DNA from: CAVRTM01 sp963696105 | Lineage (GTDB): Bacteria; Actinomycetota; Actinomycetes; Actinomycetales; Dermatophilaceae | Direction: 5' to 3' | Length of the DNA: 64,000 bases | Assembly: GCA_963696105.1 (NCBI GenBank) | Contig: CAVOIP010000004.1 | Location: 186,001 to 250,000 of the forward strand | In this document: one piece after another, positions 27,194 to 34,910 of the stretch | Layout of the letters: each line of letters begins with the position of its first letter | Numbering within the stretch: position 1 is the stretch's first letter | Made by a program: the position numbers and the translations under genes | Notes under the pieces: model-generated | Seen by the model: only the letters and a program-made list of their open reading frames with translations | What the model was told of the DNA's origin: nothing | Database searches by the model: none

Positions 27194-28425
27194 GTGACCT
27201 CCCTTCGCGACGTCGTCCTCCTCGGGTCCACCGGGTCCATCGGCACCCAGGCGATCGAGGTCGTACGGCAGAACCCGGACCGCTTCCGGGTGACCGGCAT
27301 CAGCGCCGGCGGCGGCAACCTGGGGCTTCTGGCGCAGCAGGCGGTTGCGCTCCGGGTCGAGGCCGTCGGGGTCGCAGCGGGGGACCGGGACGACGTCACC
27401 GCCGCGCTGGACCGGGCGGCCCGGGACGCCGGGGTGCACGGCTTCGCACCCGAGCTGCTGATCGGGCCCGAGGCCAACACCGGGCTCGCGGGCTCGGCGC
27501 CGACGTGGTGCTCAACGGCATCACCGGCTCGATCGGGCTGCTGCCCACGCTCGCCGCGCTGAAGGCCGGCTCCACCCTGGCCCTGGCCAACAAGGAGTCG
27601 CTGATCGTCGGGGGCGCCCTGGTCAAGCAGGCCGCGACGCCGGGCCAGATCGTGCCGGTCGACAGCGAGCACAGCGCCATCGCCCAGTGCCTGCGCGGCG
27701 GCATGCCCGAGGAGGTGCGCCGTCTCGTCGTCACCGCGAGCGGTGGACCGTTCCGCGGCCGGAGCCGGGCGGACCTGGAGCAGGTCACCGTGACCGAGGC
27801 GCTGGCCCACCCCAACTTCGCCATGGGTCCGGTGATCACGACCAACTCGGCCACGCTGGTCAACAAGGGGCTCGAGGTGATCGAGGCGCACCTGCTCTTC
27901 GACATCCCCTTCGAGCGGATCGACGTCGTGGTGCACCCGCAGCAGATGGTCCACTCGATGGTGGAGTTCCACGACGGCTCCACGATCGCGCAGGCCTCAC
28001 CGCCGTCGATGCTCATCCCGATCGCGCTCGGGCTCGGCTGGCCCGACCGGGTGCCGGACGCGGGTCCGGCGTGCGACTGGACGCGCGCCTCGACCTGGGA
28101 GTTCTTCCCCCTCGACGACGAGGCGTTCCCGTCGGTGGCCCTCGCGCGGCGCGTGGGGGAGGAGGGCGCGACGTACCCGGCGGTGTTCAACGCGGCCAAC
28201 GAGGAGTGCGTGGAGGCGTTCCTCGGCGGCACCATTCCGTTCCTCGCGATCGTCGACACGGTCGCGAGGGTGGTGCAGGAGTGGGCCGACGGCGGGCAGC
28301 CCGGAAACGATTCCCGGGAGCTGTCCGTTGAGTCGGTGTTGCAGGCCGAGGCCTGGGCGCGCGCGCGTGCCCGGACGGTCCTCGGGCTGGCGGGAGCGGT
28401 CGGACGGGAGACGGGAAAGCCATGA
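27194..28425 (+). CDS. dxr: 1-deoxy-D-xylulose 5-phosphate reductoisomerase (one frame break)
   Basis: Second enzyme of the MEP isoprenoid pathway. GTG start at 27194. NADPH-binding LLGSTGSIGTQAIEVVRQNP at the N-terminus; ADVVLNGITGSIGLLPTLAA spans the frame break; catalytic region LANKESLIVGGALV, VPVDSEHSAIAQCL, VTASGGPFRG, HPNFAMGPVITTNSATLVNK and AANEECVEAFLGG. The frame changes near 27494 (two extra bases or one missing), giving about 409-410 aa. The stop overlaps the rseP start as ATGA. The catalytic residues are intact, so the break is probably sequence error. Confidence 0.93.
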
Positions 28426-29762
28426 TGTACCTGCTCGGCGTGCTGGTGATCGTCCTCGGGGTGGCGGTCAGCATCGCGCTGCACGAGCTCGGCCACCTGC
28501 TGCCCGCCAAGCGCTGCGGCCTGAAGGTGACGCAGTACATGATCGGCTTCGGGCCCACCATCTGGTCCCGCCGCCGCGGCGAGACCGAGTACGGCCTCAA
28601 GGCGATCCCGCTCGGGGGCTACATCCGGATGATCGGCATGTTCCCGCCCAAGCCGGGAGCCGACCCCAGCCGGCTGCGCGCCTCCAGCACCGGGCGGTTC
28701 TCCCAGCTGATGGACCAGGCCCGCCAGGACTCCCTGGAGGAGGTCGGCCCCGGCGACGAGCACCGCGTCTTCTACAAGCTGTCGGTGCCCAAGAAGCTGG
28801 TCATCATGCTCGGCGGCCCGACGATGAACCTGCTCATCGCGGTCGTGCTGGTCACCGGCGTCACCACGCTGTACGGCGCGAACGAGCTCACCCCGCGGAT
28901 CAGCTCGGTCTCCCAGTGCGTCACGGTGCAGACCGCGGGCACCGCGGCGCCTCCGGCCTGCACCGCCAAGGACCCCGTGGCGCCGGCCAACAAGGCCGGG
29001 CTCCGCCCGGGGGACCGGATCCTGTCCATCGGCGGGCGGCAGGTCAGCACCTGGGACGAGGTCAGGGCGCTCGTGCGCCCCAGCGGGGACAAGCCGCTGG
29101 CCATGGTCATCGAGCGTGACGGCGCCCGGCTGAACGTGACCGCGACCCCGCTCTTCACCGACGTCCCGGTGCTCACCGACCAGGGCGAGCCCGTGCGCGA
29201 CGGCGCCGGCCACGTGCGCACGGAGCGGGTCGGCTTCATGGGGTTCTCTCCCTCGGTCGAGCTGGTCAAGCAGCCGATCACCGCCGTCCCCGGCATCATC
29301 GGCACGCAGGTCGGCCAGACCGCCGGGGTCATCCTCCGGATCCCGCAGAAGATGGTCGGCATCGCGCAGGCCGCGTTCGGCTCCGGCGTGCGCGACAAGA
29401 ACAGCCCGATGTCCGTGGTCGGGGTCGGCCGCGTCGCCGGCGAGGTGGCCGACGGGCAGATCACCGGTCTCGGCGGTGGCGGCATGAGCAAGCTGGTCAC
29501 GCTGCTGATGCTCATCGCCTCGCTCAACATCGCGCTCTTCGTCTTCAACCTCATCCCGCTGCTGCCGCTGGACGGAGGGCACGCCGCCGGCGCGCTCTGG
29601 GAGGGCCTGAAGCGCCACATCGCCCGGCTGCGCGGTCGCCCGAACCCCGGCTACGTCGACGTCGCCAAGGCCCTGCCCATCGCCTACGCCATGTCGCTGG
29701 CCCTGATCGGCATGTCGGTGCTGCTGATCTACGCCGACATCGTCAACCCGGTCAAGCTCTGA
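28422..29762 (+). CDS. rseP: Site-2 protease RseP/Rip1-type, M50 family
   Basis: Intramembrane zinc metalloprotease, 446 aa. HELGH is in the first helix (VSIALHELGHLLPAKRCGLK) and the third metal ligand in NLIPLLPLDGGHAAGALWEG. A PDZ domain lies around residues 190-250 (NKAGLRPGDRILSIGGRQVS). Four hydrophobic helices can be seen. In actinobacteria the orthologue (Rip1) cleaves anti-sigma factors after a site-1 cut. The dxr-rseP-ispG order is conserved in the phylum. Its start overlaps the dxr stop. Confidence 0.95.
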   Translation: MMYLLGVLVIVLGVAVSIALHELGHLLPAKRCGLKVTQYMIGFGPTIWSRRRGETEYGLKAIPLGGYIRMIGMFPPKPGADPSRLRASSTGRFSQLMDQARQDSLEEVGPGDEHRVFYKLSVPKKLVIMLGGPTMNLLIAVVLVTGVTTLYGANELTPRISSVSQCVTVQTAGTAAPPACTAKDPVAPANKAGLRPGDRILSIGGRQVSTWDEVRALVRPSGDKPLAMVIERDGARLNVTATPLFTDVPVLTDQGEPVRDGAGHVRTERVGFMGFSPSVELVKQPITAVPGIIGTQVGQTAGVILRIPQKMVGIAQAAFGSGVRDKNSPMSVVGVGRVAGEVADGQITGLGGGGMSKLVTLLMLIASLNIALFVFNLIPLLPLDGGHAAGALWEGLKRHIARLRGRPNPGYVDVAKALPIAYAMSLALIGMSVLLIYADIVNPVKL

Positions 29763-29856
29763 GCGGGGGCGTCCGGCACGCGCCCGGTGTGCCGTTCGGC
29801 ATACCGGGCGCAGAGGCGACCACGAGGGCGTCCGGCAGGTGGGAGATACTGGACGC

Positions 29857-31017
29857 ATGACGGTCTCGCTCGGTATGCCCCCCCTGCCCCCTCCCGTGGT
29901 CGCGCCGCGTCGCCGGTCGCGGAAGATCAGGGTCGGCACGGTCGAGGTCGGCGGCGACGCGCCCATCTCGGTGCAGTCGATGTGCACCACCCCCACGACC
30001 GACGTCAACGCCACGCTCCAGCAGATCGCCGAGCTCACGGCCACCGGCTGCGACATCGTCCGGGTGGCCTGCCCCTCCCAGGATGACGCCGACGCGCTGC
30101 CGGAGATCGCCAAGCACAGCCAGATCCCGGTCATCGCCGACATCCACTTCCAGCCGAAGTACGTCTTCGCCGCGATCGACGCCGGCTGTGCCGGTGTGCG
30201 CGTCAACCCGGGCAACATCCGCAAGTTCGACGACCAGGTCAAGCAGATCGCCCGCGCCGCCAAGGACGCCGGGGTCTCGATCCGGATCGGCGTCAACGCC
30301 GGCTCGCTGGACCCCCGGCTGATGCAGAAGTACGGCAAGGCCACCGCCGAGGCGCTGGTCGAGTCGGCCGTGTGGGAGGCCGGCCTGTTCGAGGAGCACG
30401 ACTTCCACGACTTCAAGATCTCGGTCAAGCACAACGACCCGGTGGTCATGGTGCAGGCCTACGAGCAGCTGGCCGCCCGCGGCGACTGGCCGCTGCACCT
30501 CGGCGTGACCGAGGCCGGCCCCGCCTTCCAGGGCACGATCAAGTCCTCCGTGGCGTTCGGGGCGCTGCTGGCCAAGGGGATCGGCGACACCATCCGCGTG
30601 TCGCTGTCGGCGCCGCCGGTCGAGGAGGTCAAGGTCGGCAACGCCATCCTGCAGTCGCTCAACCTGCGCCCGCGCAAGCTCGAGATCGTGTCGTGCCCCT
30701 CCTGCGGGCGCGCCCAGGTCGACGTCTACACCCTGGCCGAGCAGGTCACCGCCGGGCTGGAGGGCCTGACCGTGCCGCTGCGCGTGGCCGTCATGGGCTG
30801 CGTCGTCAACGGGCCGGGGGAGGCCCGCGAGGCGGACCTCGGCGTCGCCTCCGGCAACGGCAAGGGCCAGATCTTCGTCAAGGGCGAGGTCGTCAAGACC
30901 GTCCCGGAGTCGCTGATCGTGGAGACCCTCATCGAGGAGGCCCTGCGGATCGCCGAGGAGATGGGCGAGCCCCTTCCCGGCGAGGACGACGCCAAGCCGG
31001 TCGTCACCGTCAGCTGA
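29857..31017 (+). CDS. ispG: (E)-4-hydroxy-3-methylbut-2-enyl-diphosphate synthase (IspG/GcpE)
   Basis: Iron-sulfur enzyme of the MEP pathway, 386 aa. TIM-barrel part: VGGDAPISVQSMCTTPTTDV, IPVIADIHFQPKYVFAAIDA, VRVNPGNIRKFDDQV, ISVKHNDPVVMVQAYEQLAA, LHLGVTEAGPAFQGTIKSSV. The C-terminal cluster ligands are SCPSCGR and VMGCVVNGPGEAREADLGVA. ATG at 29857, about 95 bp after rseP, so it may share the operon or have its own promoter. In many actinobacteria a DUF4081-GNAT gene and proS come next; here a 6-kb insert intervenes. Confidence 0.95.
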   Translation: MTVSLGMPPLPPPVVAPRRRSRKIRVGTVEVGGDAPISVQSMCTTPTTDVNATLQQIAELTATGCDIVRVACPSQDDADALPEIAKHSQIPVIADIHFQPKYVFAAIDAGCAGVRVNPGNIRKFDDQVKQIARAAKDAGVSIRIGVNAGSLDPRLMQKYGKATAEALVESAVWEAGLFEEHDFHDFKISVKHNDPVVMVQAYEQLAARGDWPLHLGVTEAGPAFQGTIKSSVAFGALLAKGIGDTIRVSLSAPPVEEVKVGNAILQSLNLRPRKLEIVSCPSCGRAQVDVYTLAEQVTAGLEGLTVPLRVAVMGCVVNGPGEAREADLGVASGNGKGQIFVKGEVVKTVPESLIVETLIEEALRIAEEMGEPLPGEDDAKPVVTVS

Positions 31018-31088
31018 CCCCGGCCGGCAGGGCCCACCACCGGGCCGGCAGGGCCAACGCCCGGCCGGCCGGGACCGGCCGCCCCCAG

Positions 31089-31126
31089 TTATCACTTTTG
31101 GTTAGGACTCCTATAACGTTGCGTTA
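31089..31126 (+). promoter_or_regulatory. Promoter with overlapping operator-like inverted repeat, amino-acid ABC operon
   Basis: TTATCA (31089-31094) and TATAAC (31112-31117) are 17 bases apart, in an AT-rich patch that is exceptional for the window. An inverted repeat TAACG-TTG-CGTTA at 31114-31126 overlaps the -10 box, as expected for a repressor site. The transporter start is about 90 bp downstream. Confidence 0.6.
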
Positions 31127-31217
31127 AGCGTCGGCCGCCGCGCCGACGCTGCTCCGCCGCCGGCGCTGCGCGCCCGGCCGGCGGCCCCTGACCCGCAACG
31201 ACCCGCAAGGAAGCGCC

Positions 31218-32084
31218 ATGCCTGCCCCCACCTCCGCCCGTCGCCCGCTTCTCGCCGCCACCGCGGCCGTGGCCGTCCTGGCGCTCTCCGCCTGCGGCAG
31301 CAGCGCGTCCTCGTCCACTGCCGCCAAGGACAACCCCTACGGCCTGCAGCAGGCCGGCACGGTCCGCGTGGGGACGCTGACGGACGCACCGCCGAACGTC
31401 TTCCTCAAGGACGGCAAGTTCACCGGGTTCGACAACGACCTGCTGACCGCGGTCGCCGGCAAGCTCGGCCTGAAGGTGCAGTTCGTCGGCACCGACTTCT
31501 CCGCGCTCCTCGCGCAGGTCAAGAACAGGAAGTTCGACCTCGGCTCCTCCTCGATCACCATCACGGACGCGCGCAAGAAGACGGTCGACTTCACCAACGG
31601 CTACGACTTCGGCTACTTCGGCCTCGATGTCCCGGCCGGCTCCGACATCAAGACCTTCGACCAGCTGAAGGGCAAGCGCGTCGCGGTCGTGCAGGGCACG
31701 GTCCAGGACGACTACGCCACCAAGGAGGGGCTGAACCCGGTGCGGGTCCCCGACTACAACAGCGCGCTGAACCAGCTGAAGTCGGGCACGGCCCAGGCCT
31801 GGGTCGCTCCCGCCGAGATCGGGGAGCAGACCGCCAAGGACAGCGGCGGCAAGGTCGCGCTGGCGGCCACGCAGCTGAGCTCGGCGCCGACGGCCTTCGC
31901 GGTCGCCCCCGGCAACGCGGCGTTCCGCACGGCGCTCAACAGGGCCCTGGACCAGGTGATCAAGGACGGGACCTGGACCAGGCTGCAGGAGCAGTACTAC
32001 CCGGGCCGTCCGGTGCCGAAGGACTTCCGGCCCGGCAGTGGCAAGGTCGCCTTCCCGCCGGTCAAGGCCGCTGCCGCGAGCTGA
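31218..32084 (+). CDS. Polar amino-acid ABC transporter substrate-binding lipoprotein
   Basis: 288 aa. Signal peptide ending in lipobox LSACG (residues about 24-28), preceded by RRPLLAATAAVAVLALSA. The SBP_bac_3 domain is typical of the GlnH/HisJ/FliY type: GTVRVGTLTDAPPNVFLKDG, FTGFDNDLLTAVAGKLGLKV, FVGTDFSALLAQVKNRKFDL, SSSITITDARKKTVDFTNGY and LKGKRVAVVQGTVQDDYAT. The ligand cannot be named from sequence. Start preceded by AAGGAAGCGCC. First gene of a three-gene importer. Confidence 0.9.
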   Translation: MPAPTSARRPLLAATAAVAVLALSACGSSASSSTAAKDNPYGLQQAGTVRVGTLTDAPPNVFLKDGKFTGFDNDLLTAVAGKLGLKVQFVGTDFSALLAQVKNRKFDLGSSSITITDARKKTVDFTNGYDFGYFGLDVPAGSDIKTFDQLKGKRVAVVQGTVQDDYATKEGLNPVRVPDYNSALNQLKSGTAQAWVAPAEIGEQTAKDSGGKVALAATQLSSAPTAFAVAPGNAAFRTALNRALDQVIKDGTWTRLQEQYYPGRPVPKDFRPGSGKVAFPPVKAAAAS

Positions 32085-32091
32085 CCGCGCC

Positions 32092-32868
32092 ATGGACGTC
32101 CTGCAGACACTCCGGGAGACCTTCCTCGACCTCGGTGCGATGCGTCAGGCGCTGCCCGAGCTGGTCGCGGTCGGTCTGCGCAACACCCTCCTGCTCGCGC
32201 TGTGCTCAGCCGTGCTGGGCACCCTGGCGGGGATGGTGCTGGCCGTCTGCGGGTTGTCCCGGTCACGGTGGCTGCGCTGGCCGGCGCGCGTCTACACCGA
32301 CGTCTTCCGTGGCCTGCCCGCGGCCGTGACGATCCTGCTCATCGGCGTGGGTCTGGCGCCGGTCGGCCTGGCGATCTGGGGGCCCAACCCGTATCCGCTC
32401 GGCATCCTCGCCCTGTCGCTGATCGCCTCCGCCTACATCGGCGAGATCTTCCGCTCCGGCATCCAGAGCGTGGAGTCCGGCCAGCTCGAGGCCGCTCGCG
32501 CCCTGGGGTTCTCGCGGTCCACCGGGATGCGCCTGGTCGTGATCCCGCAGGGGGTCCGCCGCGTGCTGCCGGCCCTGGTCAACCAGCTCATCGCGCTGAT
32601 CAAGGAGTCGTCGCTGGTCTACTTCCTGGGGCTGCTCGCCACCCAGCGCGACCTGTTCCGCATCGGCCAGGACCAGGCCGCCAACACCGGCAACGAGTCG
32701 GCCCTGCTCCTGGCGGGGTTGTTCTACCTCGCCATCACCGTGCCCCTGACCCACGTGGTCAACGCGATCGATACGCGCCTGCGCACCGGCCGGCGCGCGG
32801 ACGGGGCCGACGCCCCCGACGACGGCGATGAGGATCTCGCCTTCGCCATCACCCAGGAGGCACAGTGA
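32092..32868 (+). CDS. Polar amino-acid ABC transporter permease
   Basis: 258 aa, HisM/GlnP type with about five helices. The start is seven bases after the binding-protein stop. LVAVGLRNTLLLALCSAVLG opens the family domain, VYTDVFRGLPAAVTILLIG is the typical YxxxxRGxP motif, and the EAA loop reads EAARALGFSRSTGMRLVVIP then QGVRRVLPALVNQLIALIKE and SSLVYFLGL. The acidic C-terminal tail (DAPDDGDEDL) is unusual but short. The stop overlaps the ATPase GTG. Confidence 0.9.
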   Translation: MDVLQTLRETFLDLGAMRQALPELVAVGLRNTLLLALCSAVLGTLAGMVLAVCGLSRSRWLRWPARVYTDVFRGLPAAVTILLIGVGLAPVGLAIWGPNPYPLGILALSLIASAYIGEIFRSGIQSVESGQLEAARALGFSRSTGMRLVVIPQGVRRVLPALVNQLIALIKESSLVYFLGLLATQRDLFRIGQDQAANTGNESALLLAGLFYLAITVPLTHVVNAIDTRLRTGRRADGADAPDDGDEDLAFAITQEAQ

Positions 32869-33647
32869 GCACCACCGCCCCCCGTACGCCGTCCGTCCCC
32901 GGCTCCCCGACGGCGGCGGCGACCGCCGTCGGTGTCGCCACCCGGGACATCCACCTGGCGTTCGGTGCGAACCGTGTCCTGCGCGGGGTGGACCTCGACG
33001 TCCCCACCGGGACCGCGGCCTGTGTCATCGGTCCGTCCGGGTCGGGCAAGTCCACGCTGCTGCGCTGCGTCAACCGGCTGCTGGAGCCGGATCGGGGCGA
33101 GGTCCTGCTCGGCGGCCGGAGCGTGATGGGCGACGACCCGGACGTCCTGCGCCAGCGGGTCGGCATGGTGTTCCAGCACTTCAACCTCTTCCCCCACAAG
33201 AGCGTGCTCGCCAACGTCACGCTGGGGCTGCGCCGGCTGCGTGGCATGTCCCGCGACGAGGCGGAGACGACGGCGCTGGCCCAGCTCGAGCGAGTCGGCT
33301 TGCGCCACAAGGCATCCGTGCGCCCGGGCACGTTGTCCGGTGGGCAGCAGCAGCGGGTCGCGATCGCCCGCGCACTGGCCATGGCCCCCGAGGTCATGCT
33401 CTTCGACGAGGCCACGTCGGCGCTCGACCCCGAGCTGGTCAAGGGTGTGCTGGCCACCATGGCGGACCTGGCGCGCGAGGGCATGACGATGCTCGTCGTG
33501 ACGCACGAGATGGGCTTCGCCCGCGAAGTGGCCGACAGCGTGCACTTCATGGACGGCGGACGCGTCGTCGAGTCCGGAGCCCCGGAGCAGGTCTTCGAGT
33601 CGGCCACGAGCCCCCGGCTGCAGCGGTTCCTCTCGCAGGTGCTCTAG
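32865..33647 (+). CDS. Polar amino-acid ABC transporter ATP-binding protein
   Basis: 260 aa, GTG start overlapping the permease stop. Walker A GPSGSGKSTLLRCVN, Q-loop FQHFNLFPHKSVLANV, signature LSGGQQQRVAIARALAM, Walker B VMLFDEATSALDPELV, switch VVTHEMGFAREVAD. The FQHFNLFPH and MGFAREVAD motifs are diagnostic for the polar amino-acid (HisP/GlnQ) class. Its stop lies against the end of the convergent LacI gene, overlapping by about four bases. Confidence 0.93.
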   Translation: MSTTAPRTPSVPGSPTAAATAVGVATRDIHLAFGANRVLRGVDLDVPTGTAACVIGPSGSGKSTLLRCVNRLLEPDRGEVLLGGRSVMGDDPDVLRQRVGMVFQHFNLFPHKSVLANVTLGLRRLRGMSRDEAETTALAQLERVGLRHKASVRPGTLSGGQQQRVAIARALAMAPEVMLFDEATSALDPELVKGVLATMADLAREGMTMLVVTHEMGFAREVADSVHFMDGGRVVESGAPEQVFESATSPRLQRFLSQVL

Positions 33648-34687
33648 CCCGGTGCCGCCGCCCGCCGGCCGACGCTGCTCTCGCGGATGACGAGGGCGTG
33701 CGGTGCCGTCCTCTCCCGCGGCGTACCGGGTGAACGGCCCTCCAGTCGGCTCGCGAGGAGGTCCACCGCCGTGGCGGCGATGGCCGCCTTGTCCGGTGCC
33801 ACGGTCGTGAGACTCGGTGTGCTGTAGGCGCATTCGTCAATGTCGTCGAAGCCGACCACCGCCACGTCGTGGGGGACGCGCAGGCCGCGGTCCAGCAGTG
33901 TGCGCAGCGCCCCCAGGGCCAGCAGGTCGTTGAAGCAGAAGACCGCGTCCGGCGGGTGGGGGAGGGCCAGGAGGGCGTCCATCGCCGCGGCCCCGTCGGC
34001 ACGGTGGTAGCTCTCGCTTGTCCGCACCAGGTCGGGGTCCACCGCCAAGCCCGCCGCCTTCAGGGCGTTGGTGTAGCCGCGCAGCCGCAGCCGCGCGGTG
34101 CCGGACGACCTCCGGCGCTGCTCACCGATCGCGGCGATCCGGGTCCGGCCCAGCTCGAGCAGGTGGGTGACCGCTGCCCGGGCAGCCGCGGCGTTGTCGA
34201 TGCCGACGTGGTCGACCGGGCCGCCGTACACCCGTTCGCCGAGGAGCACGATCGGCGTCTGGTCGACGCGGTCCTCGAGCTCGCGGCGCCCCGTGGCCAG
34301 CGGGCTGAAGATGACACCGTCGATGAGATGGGGGCGGATCCCGTTGAGCACCAGCCTCTCCCGCTCGGCCGTCCCGTCGGTCTGGTCGATGAGGACCGTC
34401 CATCCCCGCGCCTCGGCCGCCCGCACGACGTGGCCCGCCATCTCCGCGAAGTAGGGCAACTCCAGCTCCGGAACCGCCAGCGCCACCAGTCCTGAGCGGC
34501 CGCGCCGCAGGTTGCGCGCGGAGAGGTTGGGCCGGTAGTGGAGCTCCTCGATCGCCTGCTGCACCCGGGCCCGGGTCGCGTCCGCGACATGGGCGTAGCC
34601 GTTGACCACGTTGGAGACCGTCTTGACGGATACGCCCGCCGCAGCGGCGACGTCTCGCAGGTTCGAGTTGCCGCCCGGCGGTGACAT
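33644..34687 (-). CDS. LacI family transcriptional regulator
   Basis: 347 aa. N-terminal LacI helix-turn-helix and hinge: NLRDVAAAAGVSVKTVSNVV, NGYAHVADATRARVQQAIEE, LHYRPNLSARNLRRGRSGLV. The periplasmic-binding-protein-like core follows, with VVGFDDIDECAYSTPSLTTV near the C-terminal end. A perfect LacI-type palindrome lies 54 bp upstream of the start, in the divergent space shared with the GH43 gene. The likely role is sugar-responsive repression of that hydrolase and of itself; an arabino-oligosaccharide or related sugar would be the natural effector, but this is inference. Confidence 0.92.
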   Translation of the reverse strand: MSPPGGNSNLRDVAAAAGVSVKTVSNVVNGYAHVADATRARVQQAIEELHYRPNLSARNLRRGRSGLVALAVPELELPYFAEMAGHVVRAAEARGWTVLIDQTDGTAERERLVLNGIRPHLIDGVIFSPLATGRRELEDRVDQTPIVLLGERVYGGPVDHVGIDNAAAARAAVTHLLELGRTRIAAIGEQRRRSSGTARLRLRGYTNALKAAGLAVDPDLVRTSESYHRADGAAAMDALLALPHPPDAVFCFNDLLALGALRTLLDRGLRVPHDVAVVGFDDIDECAYSTPSLTTVAPDKAAIAATAVDLLASRLEGRSPGTPRERTAPHALVIRESSVGRRAAAPG

Positions 34688-34740
34688 GTCCTGGAGCGTA
34701 CTGCGGCAGGGCCACTCCGGCCATGACGCGGACCACCGCT

Positions 34741-34754
34741 TTACAACGTTGTAA
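34741..34754. promoter_or_regulatory. LacI-family operator
   Basis: Perfect 14-bp palindrome TTACAACGTTGTAA with the central CG typical of LacI-family sites. It lies between the divergent lacI (54 bp from its start) and GH43 genes (156 bp from its start). It is one of very few AT-rich words in the neighbourhood. Confidence 0.8.
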
Positions 34755-34910
34755 GAGCGGCGTAGAAAGGGCCGCGCTCCCTGTCGACGTGGACGGAGAG
34801 GCCTGGTGCCCGAACGGAGTCGGGCGCTCAGCCGCCGGTCGGACGTACGAGTGGCGGGGGTGCAGTCCCGGCCCCATACTCACGTCTCGACGACATGCGG
34901 AGGACGATCC

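Noticed and set aside
27396..30449. A very long open frame (about 1000 codons) on the minus strand, antisense to dxr, rseP and ispG
   Set aside because: It is a by-product of strong GC bias at third codon positions. The plus-strand genes have clear catalytic motifs, while the antisense translation has no domain character.
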